From positions 62,001 through 126,000 of the forward strand of contig NZ_QUMT01000006.1 of the NCBI RefSeq assembly GCF_003387155.1: a DNA stretch of 64,000 nucleotides, in the 5' to 3' direction. Position 1 is the stretch's first letter, and the number at the start of each line of letters is the position of its first letter. The position numbers and the translations under genes are program-made. A model generated the notes under the pieces. That model worked only from the letters and a program-made list of their open reading frames with translations, did not search any database and was not told the origin of the DNA. Shown here piece by piece: positions 41,743 through 50,826 of the stretch. Source of the DNA: Roseateles depolymerans (GTDB lineage: Bacteria; Pseudomonadota; Gammaproteobacteria; Burkholderiales; Burkholderiaceae_C).

Positions 41743-43556
41743 GGTGGGTCCTTGCGGGGCGCCGAGGTCTGCTGCTGGGCCCGCTCTCGCAGGCGGGACC
41801 GCGGTGCGGCGGCTGCGGCGGCGCCCTGTGTGGGGTCGTTCACGCCGCTGGTGGTCTCCCCTTGGGCCTGCGACGCGCCCAGCGCGTCGTAGACCTCGCG
41901 CAGCCCCAGGTCCAGGGCCCGGGCATATCGACGCGTCGCCAGCTCGATGCCGGTCTGCCGCTTGCGTTCGGGCAGCAGCAGGGCATCGATCAATTCATTG
42001 GCCAGGCTGCAGGTCAGGCGCAGGATGTCCAGGTCGCCATCGGGATGACGCACCGCCGCATCGGGCGGCTGGCGACGCATCATGTGCTGCAGCTCCTCGC
42101 CCAGGCCCCAGTAGCGGACCACCGCCAGGCCCAGGCTTTCCAGGTCGCAGCCCAGCACCGCATAGGCGGCGCTCTGCTCGGTCAGGCCGCGCGGATTGGG
42201 ATGTTCCTCGGTCGGCTCCGGCGGCACCATCAGCTGCCGGATCTGCTGGGCATCGTCCGGGAAGTGGTACTGCACCAGCAGGCGGCCCAGGTTCTGCATC
42301 AGGTTGATGAGGTAGACCACCTCGCCGTCATACCCGGCGGGCCGCAGCGCCTGCGCCACCTGTCCGGCTCGCTGCACCCGGCGCATCAGGCTCTGCATGA
42401 AGGTGGCCTGGCCTTCGTTCATCGGCCCCGGCCACGGCTTGAGCGCGCGGGCGGCATCTTCCAGCCCGTTCAGGCCCATCATGGCAATGGCCCGCTGCAT
42501 GTTGAGCACCGTGCCGCCACTGTTGGGGTGGCCCTGCTGGCGCATCGCGTTGTTGACGCGGCGCAGCAGCTCCAGGGTCAGCGCCATGTCCTTCAGCGCC
42601 AGCGCCGCCAGCTCGCTGGCATGCTGCGAGGCCATGGCCGAGGACATGGCGGTGGAGACCAGGCGCGCAGTGGTGCTGGGCAGATGGCCGAAACGCTGCA
42701 TCTTGTCCTTGAGCAGCGCGATCGGACCGCCGTCGTCCTGTTCCGCCGAGAGGCGCCAGCCGTCGAGCGCACGCCAGAAGCTGCGCGCCAGGTGATAACG
42801 CTGGCGGGCCTGGCGGTCCGTGGCGCGATTGACGATGGCCCGCAGCGGGTCCGGAATCGGATAGGGCGTTTCCCAGCCCATGCGCACCAGTTCCTGCCCT
42901 TGCGGCTGCATGCGCTGCAGCACGCCGCGAAGGTCCGGCTCGTCCAGCACCGGTCGCCCCGACAGCAGCCGGTGCAGCACCAGGCCGATGGAGACCACGT
43001 CCTCTTCGGCGGATTCCCGCACCGCGCGGCGCGTGGCGTTGAAGTCCGCATCCGGCGGCAGCGTTTCCTGGGCCACTTCCAGCCCGATCACCCGCACATG
43101 GTCCGCCGGGTCGATCAGGAGATGGGCCAACTGAATGTCACGGTGGGCATGGCCGGCCTCATGGGCGAAGGCCAGTCCTTCCAGCGCCTGGGCCACCCAT
43201 TTGGCGGCATCCAGCGGCAGCGGTGCGCCGCGGGCGATGCGCTCTTCCAGGGTTTCCCCCAGCGCGCGGTCGTAGGTCACATAGGGCCAGGGATCCACCC
43301 GGCCCGTCTCCACCACATGGCCCAGATTCGGATGATGGATGCGCGAGGCGGCGTCCATGGCCTTGAGCCACTGCAGCATGGCCGCCTCGCTGGCCGGCTT
43401 CTCACGCGGCACCATCAGCAGCATCTCCTGGCCGTGGTGCGTGTCAAACACCAGCCACAGCATGCTGCGCTGGCTCTTGTGCAGCAGCGCCCTCAGCTCG
43501 AAACGGCCAAAGCGCCGCAGGGGGGCGGCGGAAGGGGGGGAAGTTGTCTCAGACAC
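41739..43556 (-). CDS. Pseudokinase-HDOD protein
   Basis: A 605-residue protein from a GTG at 43556. The first 265 residues have the kinase fold, but key residues are missing: the beta-3 Lys region reads EMLLMVPRE with no Lys, the catalytic loop is HRDIQLAHLL (Lys to Gln, Asn to His), and the DFG position reads VIGLEV. It cannot be a conventional kinase. A HDOD domain follows (about 290-490, LLRRVNNAMRQQGH, AIAMMGLNGLEDAAR). The C-terminal 30 residues are Ala/Arg/Gln-rich. The start has only a weak GGGAG upstream. It is translationally coupled to the active kinase downstream and is a likely regulatory partner. Confidence 0.88.
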   Translation of the reverse strand: MSETTSPPSAAPLRRFGRFELRALLHKSQRSMLWLVFDTHHGQEMLLMVPREKPASEAAMLQWLKAMDAASRIHHPNLGHVVETGRVDPWPYVTYDRALGETLEERIARGAPLPLDAAKWVAQALEGLAFAHEAGHAHRDIQLAHLLIDPADHVRVIGLEVAQETLPPDADFNATRRAVRESAEEDVVSIGLVLHRLLSGRPVLDEPDLRGVLQRMQPQGQELVRMGWETPYPIPDPLRAIVNRATDRQARQRYHLARSFWRALDGWRLSAEQDDGGPIALLKDKMQRFGHLPSTTARLVSTAMSSAMASQHASELAALALKDMALTLELLRRVNNAMRQQGHPNSGGTVLNMQRAIAMMGLNGLEDAARALKPWPGPMNEGQATFMQSLMRRVQRAGQVAQALRPAGYDGEVVYLINLMQNLGRLLVQYHFPDDAQQIRQLMVPPEPTEEHPNPRGLTEQSAAYAVLGCDLESLGLAVVRYWGLGEELQHMMRRQPPDAAVRHPDGDLDILRLTCSLANELIDALLLPERKRQTGIELATRRYARALDLGLREVYDALGASQAQGETTSGVNDPTQGAAAAAAPRSRLRERAQQQTSAPRKDPP

Positions 43557-43665
43557 GCGATGTGGGTGGCTCCCGGCCTGATCCAGGGGCCACTGTCCTT
43601 ATAGGTAGACGATTGGACAGAAAACTCGATGTCTTCGCCACGCGAAAGTAACGGGGATTTTCCTC

Positions 43666-46600
43666 TCAGTTTTGTAACTGCGCCCACACCTTTTCCAGGC
43701 GTTTGACACTCACCGGCTGCGGTGTGCGCAACTCCTGTGCGAAAAGGCTCACCCGCAGCTCTTCCAGTTGCCAGCGGAAATCATCCAGCCGCGCGTCCGC
43801 TGCGCCCTTGCGTTCAGCCACCCGGCGCTGCCAGCGCTGCTCCAGCGGCTTGAGCTCGGTCATCAGCTTGGCGTCGCGGGCCGCGTCGGTGCGGAACTTG
43901 TCCAGGCGCAAGGTGATGGCCTTGAGGTAGCGCGGGTAATGCTGTAACTGCGACCAGGGCGTCTGCAACACGAAACGCTTGGGCATCAGCCGCTGCAATT
44001 GCGCCTGGATGTCCTCGGCCACCTCCTTGGGCGCGGACCGGGTGTCCTTGAGCTTGCGCAGCGCCGCCTGATATTCCAGCAGCACGCTGTAGGCCAGCCG
44101 CGCCACTTCCTGGGCGATCAGGTTCAGGCGCGCCCGGCCTTCCTCCAGCCGCGCCTTGAAGCTGAATTCGTCCACCGGCAGCGGGTCGCCCAGGAACGCC
44201 CGCTCCAGCGCCACCGCAATGATCTGGTCACGCAGCTCCTCGCTGGTGCCCAGGCTCATGTAGGCCACGGCCATGGACTGCAGGTCGGGGATGTTCTTTT
44301 CCAGATACTTCAGCGGCTCCTTCAACTGCAAGGCGATCAGGCGCCGCAGCCCGGCGCGGTGCTTGGCAGCGGCCACGTCCGGCTCGTCGAAGACTTCGAT
44401 CTCGACATGGGTCGTGCGGTCGATCAGGGCCGGGAAGCCGATCAGGGTCTGCGGACCGCGCTTGATCTCCATGAGCTCCGGCAGTTCGCCGAAGGTCCAG
44501 CTGGTGTAGGTCTTGGTGGCTTCGGCGGCCGGCTTGGGCGGCGGCGCGACGGTGGCACGGATGCCGCCAGGGCCGCCCGTGGCCACGGCGTCTGCGCTGC
44601 CGGGGGCCTGTGCGGCCTGGCGTTGTGCGCCGCGGCCGGACTGGGGCGCCGTGTCCCGGCCGCCCCCATCACGGCCCTGGCGGCGGTCAGGCCGGTCCTC
44701 GCCGCCCGACGATCCCGCGGCTGCGCCGCTGCGCTGCATCCCTGACCGGGCATCCGCTGAATCCCCAGCGGCTCCGTCGTGGGCGCCCGCCGCCTCACCC
44801 TTGAGCTTGAGCGCCGCCAGCGCCTGGAAGGCCGACCGGGCTTGTCCGCCCAGTTCCGCCTTGAGCGCGGCCAGGTTGCGCCCCTGCCCCAGTTGGCGCC
44901 CGTGCTCGTCCACCACACGGATGTTCATGAACAGGTGCACCGGCACCTGCTCCAGCTTGAAGTCGTTGCGCTGGATGGCCAGCTGCGTCCGCTCCTTCAC
45001 CGCCTTGAGCAGCACCTCCAGCAGGCTGCCCTGCCCGAACGGCGTCAGCTCCACGAACTCCCGCACGTAATCAGGCAAGGGCGTCAGGCGCGCCCGGGGC
45101 TTCTGATGCAGGCTCTTGAGCAGCGCCAGCACCTTGGCCTCCAGCATGCCGGGCACCAGCCATTCCACCCGGTCGTCCTGCACCTGGTTGAGCGCGTAGA
45201 TGGGCACGGTGACCGTCACGCCGTCGCGCGCATCGCCGGGCTGATGCAGGTAGGTGGCGCTGCAATCCACGCCGCCCAGGCGCACGGTCCGCGGGAAGGC
45301 ATCGGTGGTGACACCGGCGGCCTCGTGCCGCATCAGCTCTTCCCGGCTGAGATGCAGCAGGCGCGGCTGACCGCGGCTGGCTTCCCGCCACCACTTCTCC
45401 AGCGTGGCGCCGGAGCAGACGTCGGCCGGCAGATGCTGGTCGTAGTAGGCGTAGATCAGCTCGTCATCCACCAGCACGTCCTGCCGACGGGACTTGTGTT
45501 CCAGCTCCTCGACCTTGGCGATCTGCTTCTGGTTGTGGGCCAGGAAAGGCAGGCGCGTCTCCCACTCCCCATTCACCAGCGCTTCGCGGATGAAGATCTC
45601 GCGCGCCGCCACGGGATCGACCCGGCCGAAGTTCACCCGGCGGTTGTTGTAGATCACGATGCCATACAGCGTGGCCCGCTCCAGGGCGATGACCTCGGCG
45701 GCTTTTTTCTCCCAGTGCGGTTCCAGCAGCTGGGTCTTGATCAGATGGCCGGCGATGCCGGGCAGCCATTGCGGCTCGATGGCGGCAATGCCCCTGCCGA
45801 ACAGCCGAGTGGTGTCCACCAGCTCGGCCGCCACGATCCAGCGGCCCGGTTTCTTGCTCAGGTGAGCGCCCGGATGGCGCCAGAACTTGATGCCGCGGGC
45901 GCCCAGGTACCAGTCGTCATCGTCCGCCTTGCAGCCGATGTTGCCCAGCAGGCCGGCCAGCATGGACAGGTGGACCTGCTCGTAGGTGGCCGCGGCGCCG
46001 TTGAGCCGCCAGCCCATCTCGGCCACGACGGTGTGCAGCTGGGAGTGGATGTCGCGCCATTCGCGCACCCGGCGCGGGCTGACGAAGTTGTCGCGCAGCA
46101 GTTGCTCGTGGCGGCGGTTGCTCAGCTTGTGCGTGCGGGGCGCCTGGCCGTTGCCGGGGGCCCCGGCGTGTGGGCTGGCGCCCTCTTCCGGCGCACTGCC
46201 GCGCGACTCGCCCAGCCACTTCCAGAGCTTGAGATAGCCCATGAACTCCGAACGCTCGTCGTCGAACTTCTTGTGCTTCTCGTCGGCCTGCTGCTGCTGG
46301 TCCATTGGCCGGTCGCGCACGTCCTGGCCGGACAGGGCGCTGGCGATGATCAGCACCTCGGTCAGCGCATCCCGCTTGCGGGCCTCCAGGATCATGCGGC
46401 CCACCCGGGGGTCCAGCGGCAGGCGCGAGAGTTCCTCGCCAATTGGCGTCAGCTCGTTGCGCTCATCCACTGCGCCCAGCTCGGCCAGCAGCTGATAGCC
46501 GTCCGCCACGGCCTTGCGGGGCGGCGGCTCGATGAACGGGAAGTCCTCCACCTGGCCCAGGTGCAGGGCCTTCATCCGCAGGATCACGCCGGCCAGCGAG

Positions 46601-48045
46601 CTGCGCAGGATTTCGGGGTCGGTGAAGCGCGGGCGGGACAGGAAGTCCTTCTCGTCATACAGCCGCACGCAGATGCCGTTGCTCACCCGTCCGCAGCGGC
46701 CGGCGCGCTGGTTGGCGGCCGCCTGGCTGATCGACTCGATCTGCAGCTGTTCCACCTTGTTGCGGTAGCTGTAGCGCTTGACCCGCGCCAGACCCGGGTC
46801 CACCACGTAGCGGATGCCGGGCACCGTCAGCGAGGTTTCCGCCACGTTGGTGGCCAGCACGATGCGCGGCTGGCCGTGCGGCTGGAAGACGCGGTCCTGC
46901 TCCTGCTGGGACAGCCGCGCAAACAGCGGCAGCACTTCCACGCCGGGCGGATGATGCTTGCGCAGGGCTTCGGCGGCCTCGCGGATCTCCCGCTCGCCGG
47001 GCAGGAAGACCAGCACGTCGCCGGAGCCTTCGCGCCAGAGCTCATCGACCGCCTCGCAGATGGCGTCGCTGAGGTCGTGGTCCTTGGATTCCTCGAATGG
47101 GCGGTATCGCTGCTCCACCGGGAAGAGGCGGCCCGACACCATGATGGTCGGCGCCGGCCCCTTGGCCGATGCGAAATGCTGGGCAAAGCGGTCGGCGTCG
47201 ATGGTGGCCGACGTCACGATGATCTTCAGGTCTGGCCGGCGCGGCAGGATCTCCCGCAAATAGCCCAGCAGGAAGTCGATGTTGAGGCTGCGCTCGTGGG
47301 CCTCGTCGATGATCAGCGTGTCATAGGCCTTGAGCAGCGGGTCGGTCTGGGTCTCGGCCAGCAATATGCCGTCGGTCATCAGCTTGACCGAGGCGCCGGG
47401 CGAGAGCCGGTCCTGGAAACGGACCTTGTAGCCGACCACCTCGCCGAGGGGGGACTTCAGTTCCTCCGCGATGCGCTTGGCCACGCTGGAGGCGGCGATC
47501 CGCCGCGGCTGGGTATGGCCGATCAGGCCGCCGCCATTGCCGCGCCCGCGGCCCATGGCCAGAGCGATCTTGGGCAACTGGGTGGTCTTGCCGGAGCCGG
47601 TCTCGCCACAGACGATGACGACCTGGTGCTGCGCCAGCGCCGCCATGATCTCCTCGCGACGGCCGGAAACGGGCAGCGATTCCGGGAACTCGATCGGCGG
47701 GATGGGGGTGGCCGGTGCCGGGGCGCGGGAGGACTCGTGGCGGGGCTGGTCGCGGCCATTAGATCCACGATTGGGGCCACCATTGGGCCCACCATTGGGC
47801 CCACGATTGGCGCCACGATCGGGACCACGCTCAGGACGACGATCCGCACCGCGGTCGGGACGGCGCTCGCTACGGGGCTCCGTACGGCGATCCGGGTGGC
47901 GATCCGGTTGGCGATCCGGTTGGCGATCTTGATGCGGTTCTGTCCGGTTCTCCTGGGCGCTGCTGGGCGCGCTGGCGTCAGAGTCTGCGGGGGAATTCGG
48001 CGAGGCCTTGGAGGCGGACACGGAGGATGAATTGTTTTGACTCAC
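43666..48045 (-). CDS. hrpA: ATP-dependent RNA helicase HrpA
   Basis: A 1459-residue DEAH-box helicase. Walker A is CGETGSGKTTQLPK, motif Ia TQPRRIAA, motif II DEAH in TLIIDEAHERSLNID, motif III TSATIDADRF, motif V ATNVAETSLTVPGI and motif VI QRAGRCGR. The C-terminal HrpA-specific region follows, interrupted by an Ala/Gly/Asp-rich insert of about 100 residues. The N-terminal 120 residues are a disordered Arg/Asp/Pro/Gly-rich extension encoded by tandem repeats. The start at 48045 is a GTG directly after a GC hairpin, with no ribosome site. Known role: rescue of stalled or collided ribosomes. Confidence 0.93.
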   Translation of the reverse strand: MSQNNSSSVSASKASPNSPADSDASAPSSAQENRTEPHQDRQPDRQPDRHPDRRTEPRSERRPDRGADRRPERGPDRGANRGPNGGPNGGPNRGSNGRDQPRHESSRAPAPATPIPPIEFPESLPVSGRREEIMAALAQHQVVIVCGETGSGKTTQLPKIALAMGRGRGNGGGLIGHTQPRRIAASSVAKRIAEELKSPLGEVVGYKVRFQDRLSPGASVKLMTDGILLAETQTDPLLKAYDTLIIDEAHERSLNIDFLLGYLREILPRRPDLKIIVTSATIDADRFAQHFASAKGPAPTIMVSGRLFPVEQRYRPFEESKDHDLSDAICEAVDELWREGSGDVLVFLPGEREIREAAEALRKHHPPGVEVLPLFARLSQQEQDRVFQPHGQPRIVLATNVAETSLTVPGIRYVVDPGLARVKRYSYRNKVEQLQIESISQAAANQRAGRCGRVSNGICVRLYDEKDFLSRPRFTDPEILRSSLAGVILRMKALHLGQVEDFPFIEPPPRKAVADGYQLLAELGAVDERNELTPIGEELSRLPLDPRVGRMILEARKRDALTEVLIIASALSGQDVRDRPMDQQQQADEKHKKFDDERSEFMGYLKLWKWLGESRGSAPEEGASPHAGAPGNGQAPRTHKLSNRRHEQLLRDNFVSPRRVREWRDIHSQLHTVVAEMGWRLNGAAATYEQVHLSMLAGLLGNIGCKADDDDWYLGARGIKFWRHPGAHLSKKPGRWIVAAELVDTTRLFGRGIAAIEPQWLPGIAGHLIKTQLLEPHWEKKAAEVIALERATLYGIVIYNNRRVNFGRVDPVAAREIFIREALVNGEWETRLPFLAHNQKQIAKVEELEHKSRRQDVLVDDELIYAYYDQHLPADVCSGATLEKWWREASRGQPRLLHLSREELMRHEAAGVTTDAFPRTVRLGGVDCSATYLHQPGDARDGVTVTVPIYALNQVQDDRVEWLVPGMLEAKVLALLKSLHQKPRARLTPLPDYVREFVELTPFGQGSLLEVLLKAVKERTQLAIQRNDFKLEQVPVHLFMNIRVVDEHGRQLGQGRNLAALKAELGGQARSAFQALAALKLKGEAAGAHDGAAGDSADARSGMQRSGAAAGSSGGEDRPDRRQGRDGGGRDTAPQSGRGAQRQAAQAPGSADAVATGGPGGIRATVAPPPKPAAEATKTYTSWTFGELPELMEIKRGPQTLIGFPALIDRTTHVEIEVFDEPDVAAAKHRAGLRRLIALQLKEPLKYLEKNIPDLQSMAVAYMSLGTSEELRDQIIAVALERAFLGDPLPVDEFSFKARLEEGRARLNLIAQEVARLAYSVLLEYQAALRKLKDTRSAPKEVAEDIQAQLQRLMPKRFVLQTPWSQLQHYPRYLKAITLRLDKFRTDAARDAKLMTELKPLEQRWQRRVAERKGAADARLDDFRWQLEELRVSLFAQELRTPQPVSVKRLEKVWAQLQN
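47754..47935 (-). repeat. Short tandem repeats encoding the HrpA N-terminal extension
   Basis: Repeated CCACCATTGGGC-type 12-bp units (47776-47817) and CGATCCGGTTGG-type units (47890-47930) encode GPNGGPNGGPNR and DRQPDRQPDRHPDR. The copy number of such units can change without breaking the frame. Confidence 0.75.
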
Positions 48046-48083
48046 GGGGGGCGCATTATCCGCCCCCCGCTCCGGACTGTCGG
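48046..48083 (-). promoter_or_regulatory. GC hairpin and candidate leaderless promoter of hrpA
   Basis: On the minus strand GGGGGGCG and CGCCCCCC form a perfect 8-bp stem (48068-48061 with 48053-48046) whose loop holds GATAAT together with the stem edge, and the GTG start follows immediately. CCGACA lies 17 bases before GATAAT. If that is the promoter, transcription would start at or next to the GTG. Confidence 0.4.
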
Positions 48084-48112
48084 TGCGCCAGGCCCCGCCG
48101 CCCCTGCGCCGC

Positions 48113-48511
48113 TCAGGACATCCGCGGCGAGTAGGTGATGATGTTGAGCACCGCGCCCTGCGGATCCTGCACGGTGGCCATGCGGCCGACGGTGGGAATG
48201 TCGGTCACCGGCATCAGGATCTTGCCGCCCAGTTCCACCGCCTTGGCGGCGGTGGCGTCCACATCCTGCACGGTGACGTAGGTCATCCACTGCGGCGGCA
48301 TCGGCGCCCCGTCGGGGGTCTTGAACAGGCCGCCGACGGCGGTTTCCGCCACCTTGGCCACGCGGTACAGCTCGCCGCTGGCCCCGCCGGGCATGGGCAT
48401 CGACTCCAGTTTCCAGCCGAACAGGCTGCCGTAGAACTCGGCCGCCTGGTCCGGGGCGGAGGTCATCAGCTCGGACCAGCTGAACGCGCCGTGGGTCTTG
48501 AACACATCCAT
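48113..48511 (-). CDS. VOC-family (glyoxalase/bleomycin-resistance fold) protein
   Basis: A 132-residue paired-betaalphabetabetabeta protein. It has FSWSELMTSAPDQAAEFYGSLFGW, then YVTVQDVDATAAKAVELGGKI and the C-terminal MATVQDPQGAVLNIITY. A metal-binding Glu is visible in SWSEL, and the other usual ligands are uncertain. Members of this subgroup are often annotated as glyoxalase-like without a known substrate. The ATG at 48511 has GGGAG 7 bases upstream. It sits between hrpA and argA, which are usually adjacent in this order. Confidence 0.85.
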   Translation of the reverse strand: MDVFKTHGAFSWSELMTSAPDQAAEFYGSLFGWKLESMPMPGGASGELYRVAKVAETAVGGLFKTPDGAPMPPQWMTYVTVQDVDATAAKAVELGGKILMPVTDIPTVGRMATVQDPQGAVLNIITYSPRMS

Positions 48512-48616
48512 TGCAGGCTCCCTTGTGTGAAGACTGGATGCTCGCGCGAGGGCCTGCGCACATCAAGTGGCCGTAAACCCGCGCCCCGGGGACAGGGTAC
48601 GGCACAATTCGCGCTC

Positions 48617-49957
48617 ATGAGCCTGGTCTTCCCCCACACCTTCGTTCCGTGGTTCCGCGCGGTGGCCCCCTATATCCACGCCTACCGCGGCGAGACATTC
48701 GTCGTCGGCATGACCGGGGAAATGATTGCCGCCGGCAAGCTCAACAGTTTTGTCCAGGATCTGGCCATCATGCATGCCATGGGCATCAAGATCGTGCTGG
48801 TGCATGGCTTTCGCCCGCAGGTGAATGAGCAGTTGGCGGCCAAGGGCCACCCGGCGCTCTACAGCCATGGCATGCGCATCACGGATGCCATCACCCTGGA
48901 TTGCGCCCAGGAGGCGGCGGGTCAGTTGCGGTTTGAAATCGAGGCCGCTTTCTCGCAGGGCCTGCCCAACACGCCAATGGCCAATTCCACCGTGCGGGTG
49001 GTTTCCGGGAATTTCCTGACGGCCCGGCCGGTGGGCATCGTGGACGGGGTGGATTTCAAGCACAGCGGGATTGTCCGGCGCGTGGATGCAGCCGCCATCC
49101 AGCGGGCCATTGATATTGGCGCCATCGTGCTGATGTCGCCGTTTGGTTTTTCGCCGACGGGCGACGCCTTCAATCTGATGATGGAAGATGTGGCCACCGC
49201 CACCGCCATTGCGCTGCAGGCGGACAAGCTGCTGTTCATGACGGAAGTCGCGGGGGTGCGCGAAAACCCCGAAGACCCGGACAGCAACATCGATACCGAA
49301 CTGGCCCTGGCCGATGCGAAACGGCTGATGGCCAAGCTGCCGCCGCCCACGCAGCCCACCGATGTCGGCTTCTATCTGCAGTACTGCGTGAAAGCCTGCG
49401 AAGCGGGCGTGGAGCGTAGCCACATCCTGCCGTTTGCGGTGGATGGCGCCCTGCTGCAGGAGGTCTATACCCACGATGGTATTGGCACCATGGTGGTGGA
49501 CGAGAAACTGGAAAGCCTGCGCGAAGCCACCCACGACGATATTGGCAGCCTGATTGCCCTGATCGAGCCGTTTGAGCGGGACGGCACGCTGGTCAAACGG
49601 GACCGCAGCGAAATCGAACGGGATGTCGAGGCCTATACCGTCATCGAGCACGATGGCGTGATCTTCGGCTGCGCCGCGCTGTATCCGTATCAGGAAGCGC
49701 GCACCGCGGAAATGGCGGCACTGACCGTCTCCAGCGCCGTGCAGGGCCAGGGCGATGGGGAGCGGCTGCTCAAGCGCATCGAGCAGCGTGCACGTGCCAT
49801 GGGGCTGACCAGCATTTTTGTGCTGACCACCCGCACCATGCACTGGTTCATCAAACGAGGCTTCCAGCCGGTGGATCCAAACTGGCTGCCGGAAGAGCGC
49901 AAGCGCAAGTACAACTGGGACCGCCGCTCCCAGGTGCTGGTCAAGAAACTGGCCTGA
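48617..49957 (+). CDS. argA: Amino-acid N-acetyltransferase (N-acetylglutamate synthase)
   Basis: A 446-residue enzyme catalysing the first step of arginine synthesis, acetyl-CoA + glutamate to N-acetylglutamate. The N-terminal amino-acid-kinase-like domain (about 1-290) starts FVPWFRAVAPYIHAYRGETFV and has LVHGFRPQVNEQL; it binds arginine for feedback inhibition in the family. The C-terminal GNAT domain (about 300-446) has ATHDDIGSLIALIEP, the acetyl-CoA loop VQGQGDGERLLKRIEQ and FIKRGFQPVD. Length matches E. coli ArgA. yggX follows. Confidence 0.95.
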   Translation: MSLVFPHTFVPWFRAVAPYIHAYRGETFVVGMTGEMIAAGKLNSFVQDLAIMHAMGIKIVLVHGFRPQVNEQLAAKGHPALYSHGMRITDAITLDCAQEAAGQLRFEIEAAFSQGLPNTPMANSTVRVVSGNFLTARPVGIVDGVDFKHSGIVRRVDAAAIQRAIDIGAIVLMSPFGFSPTGDAFNLMMEDVATATAIALQADKLLFMTEVAGVRENPEDPDSNIDTELALADAKRLMAKLPPPTQPTDVGFYLQYCVKACEAGVERSHILPFAVDGALLQEVYTHDGIGTMVVDEKLESLREATHDDIGSLIALIEPFERDGTLVKRDRSEIERDVEAYTVIEHDGVIFGCAALYPYQEARTAEMAALTVSSAVQGQGDGERLLKRIEQRARAMGLTSIFVLTTRTMHWFIKRGFQPVDPNWLPEERKRKYNWDRRSQVLVKKLA

Positions 49958-50037
49958 CCGCCGGTTGAACATTTGTTTCATTCGGTCGCGACTGATTTTC
50001 GCGACTGTCCCCACACTCTTTGAGCATCGAGGTTGAT

Positions 50038-50313
50038 ATGGCTCGTACCGTCCAATGCGTTTATCTGAAGAAGGAAGCCGAGGGCATGGACTTCCCGGTC
50101 TACCCTGGCGAACTGGGCAAGCGCATCTATGAAAATGTATCCAAGGAAGCCTGGGCGGCCTGGATGAAGCACCAGACCATGCTGGTCAACGAAAACCGCC
50201 TGAATCTGGCGGACCAGCGCGCCCGCCAATACCTGGCCCGTCAGATGGAGCAGTTCTTCTTTGGCGGCGGCGCGGAACAGCCGGCGGGATATGTGCCGCC
50301 CACCGCCGGTTAA
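50038..50313 (+). CDS. yggX: Oxidative-damage protection / Fe(2+)-trafficking protein YggX
   Basis: A 91-residue cytoplasmic protein. It begins [20 protein letters not shown] with the single conserved Cys7, followed by [18 protein letters not shown] and [20 protein letters not shown], all standard for YggX. The family protects iron-sulfur clusters and shuttles Fe2+. It follows argA in the same direction with an 80-bp gap. Confidence 0.95.
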   Translation: MARTVQCVYLKKEAEGMDFPVYPGELGKRIYENVSKEAWAAWMKHQTMLVNENRLNLADQRARQYLARQMEQFFFGGGAEQPAGYVPPTAG

Positions 50314-50380
50314 GCCTGACTTTGACAGGTAGGTCGCCCCTCATTCGTTGTCAAATTTGCGTCCGTTGGCAATTACCCTC

Positions 50381-50411
50381 TTGCAGAGTTATAGATATCG
50401 CTGCATATAAT
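50381..50411 (+). promoter_or_regulatory. Promoter of the H-NS-like gene
   Basis: A perfect TATAAT at 50406-50411 is preceded by TTGCAG at 50381-50386 (19-base spacing, on the long side). The surrounding 40 bases are distinctly AT-rich. The start codon follows 55 bases later. Confidence 0.7.
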
Positions 50412-50465
50412 GGCACATGCCCTATTTCGGGCCTTGGCTGTTGAACCTTGTGAGGAATTGCATAA

Positions 50466-50768
50466 ATGGCATCGCTCAAAGACCTGTTGGCCCAACGGGC
50501 CGCTCTTGAACAGCAAATCGCGGAAACCCAGGAGCGTGAACGCGCTGACGCGATCGCCAAAGTGAAGTCGCTGATGTCCGAATATGGACTGAATGTGGCG
50601 GATCTGACGGCACGCAGCACCAAGACGGCTGGCGCGAAGGCTTCGAAGGTTGCCGCCAAGTACCGCAACCAGGCGACTGGCGAAAGCTGGAGCGGCCGCG
50701 GCCTGCAGCCCAAGTGGCTGAAGGCGGCGATTGCCAACGGCGCCAAGCTGGAAGATTTCGCCCTGTAA
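50466..50768 (+). CDS. H-NS-family histone-like protein
   Basis: A 100-residue nucleoid protein. An N-terminal coiled coil (LLAQRAALEQQIAETQERER) mediates oligomerisation, and the C-terminal domain YRNQATGESWSGRGLQPKWLKAAI carries the DNA-minor-groove motif with the central GRG. It resembles the short Bph/HvrA type of betaproteobacteria. It is single-gene, with its own perfect -10 and a strong terminator. Confidence 0.92.
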   Translation: MASLKDLLAQRAALEQQIAETQERERADAIAKVKSLMSEYGLNVADLTARSTKTAGAKASKVAAKYRNQATGESWSGRGLQPKWLKAAIANGAKLEDFAL

Positions 50769-50792
50769 TCCCCCGCTGCTGCCCGCAGCAAA

Positions 50793-50826
50793 AACAAAAA
50801 GCCATCAGTCCCTGATGGCTTTTTTT
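50793..50826 (+). terminator. Terminator after the H-NS-like gene
   Basis: AGCCATCAG (50800-50808) pairs with CTGATGGCT (50812-50820) around TCC; seven T follow and an A-rich run precedes it. Confidence 0.95.

Noticed and set aside
44779..48030. A 1083-codon open frame on the plus strand across hrpA
   Set aside because: Antisense to the clear helicase motifs of hrpA; its composition is that of a reverse-frame artefact.
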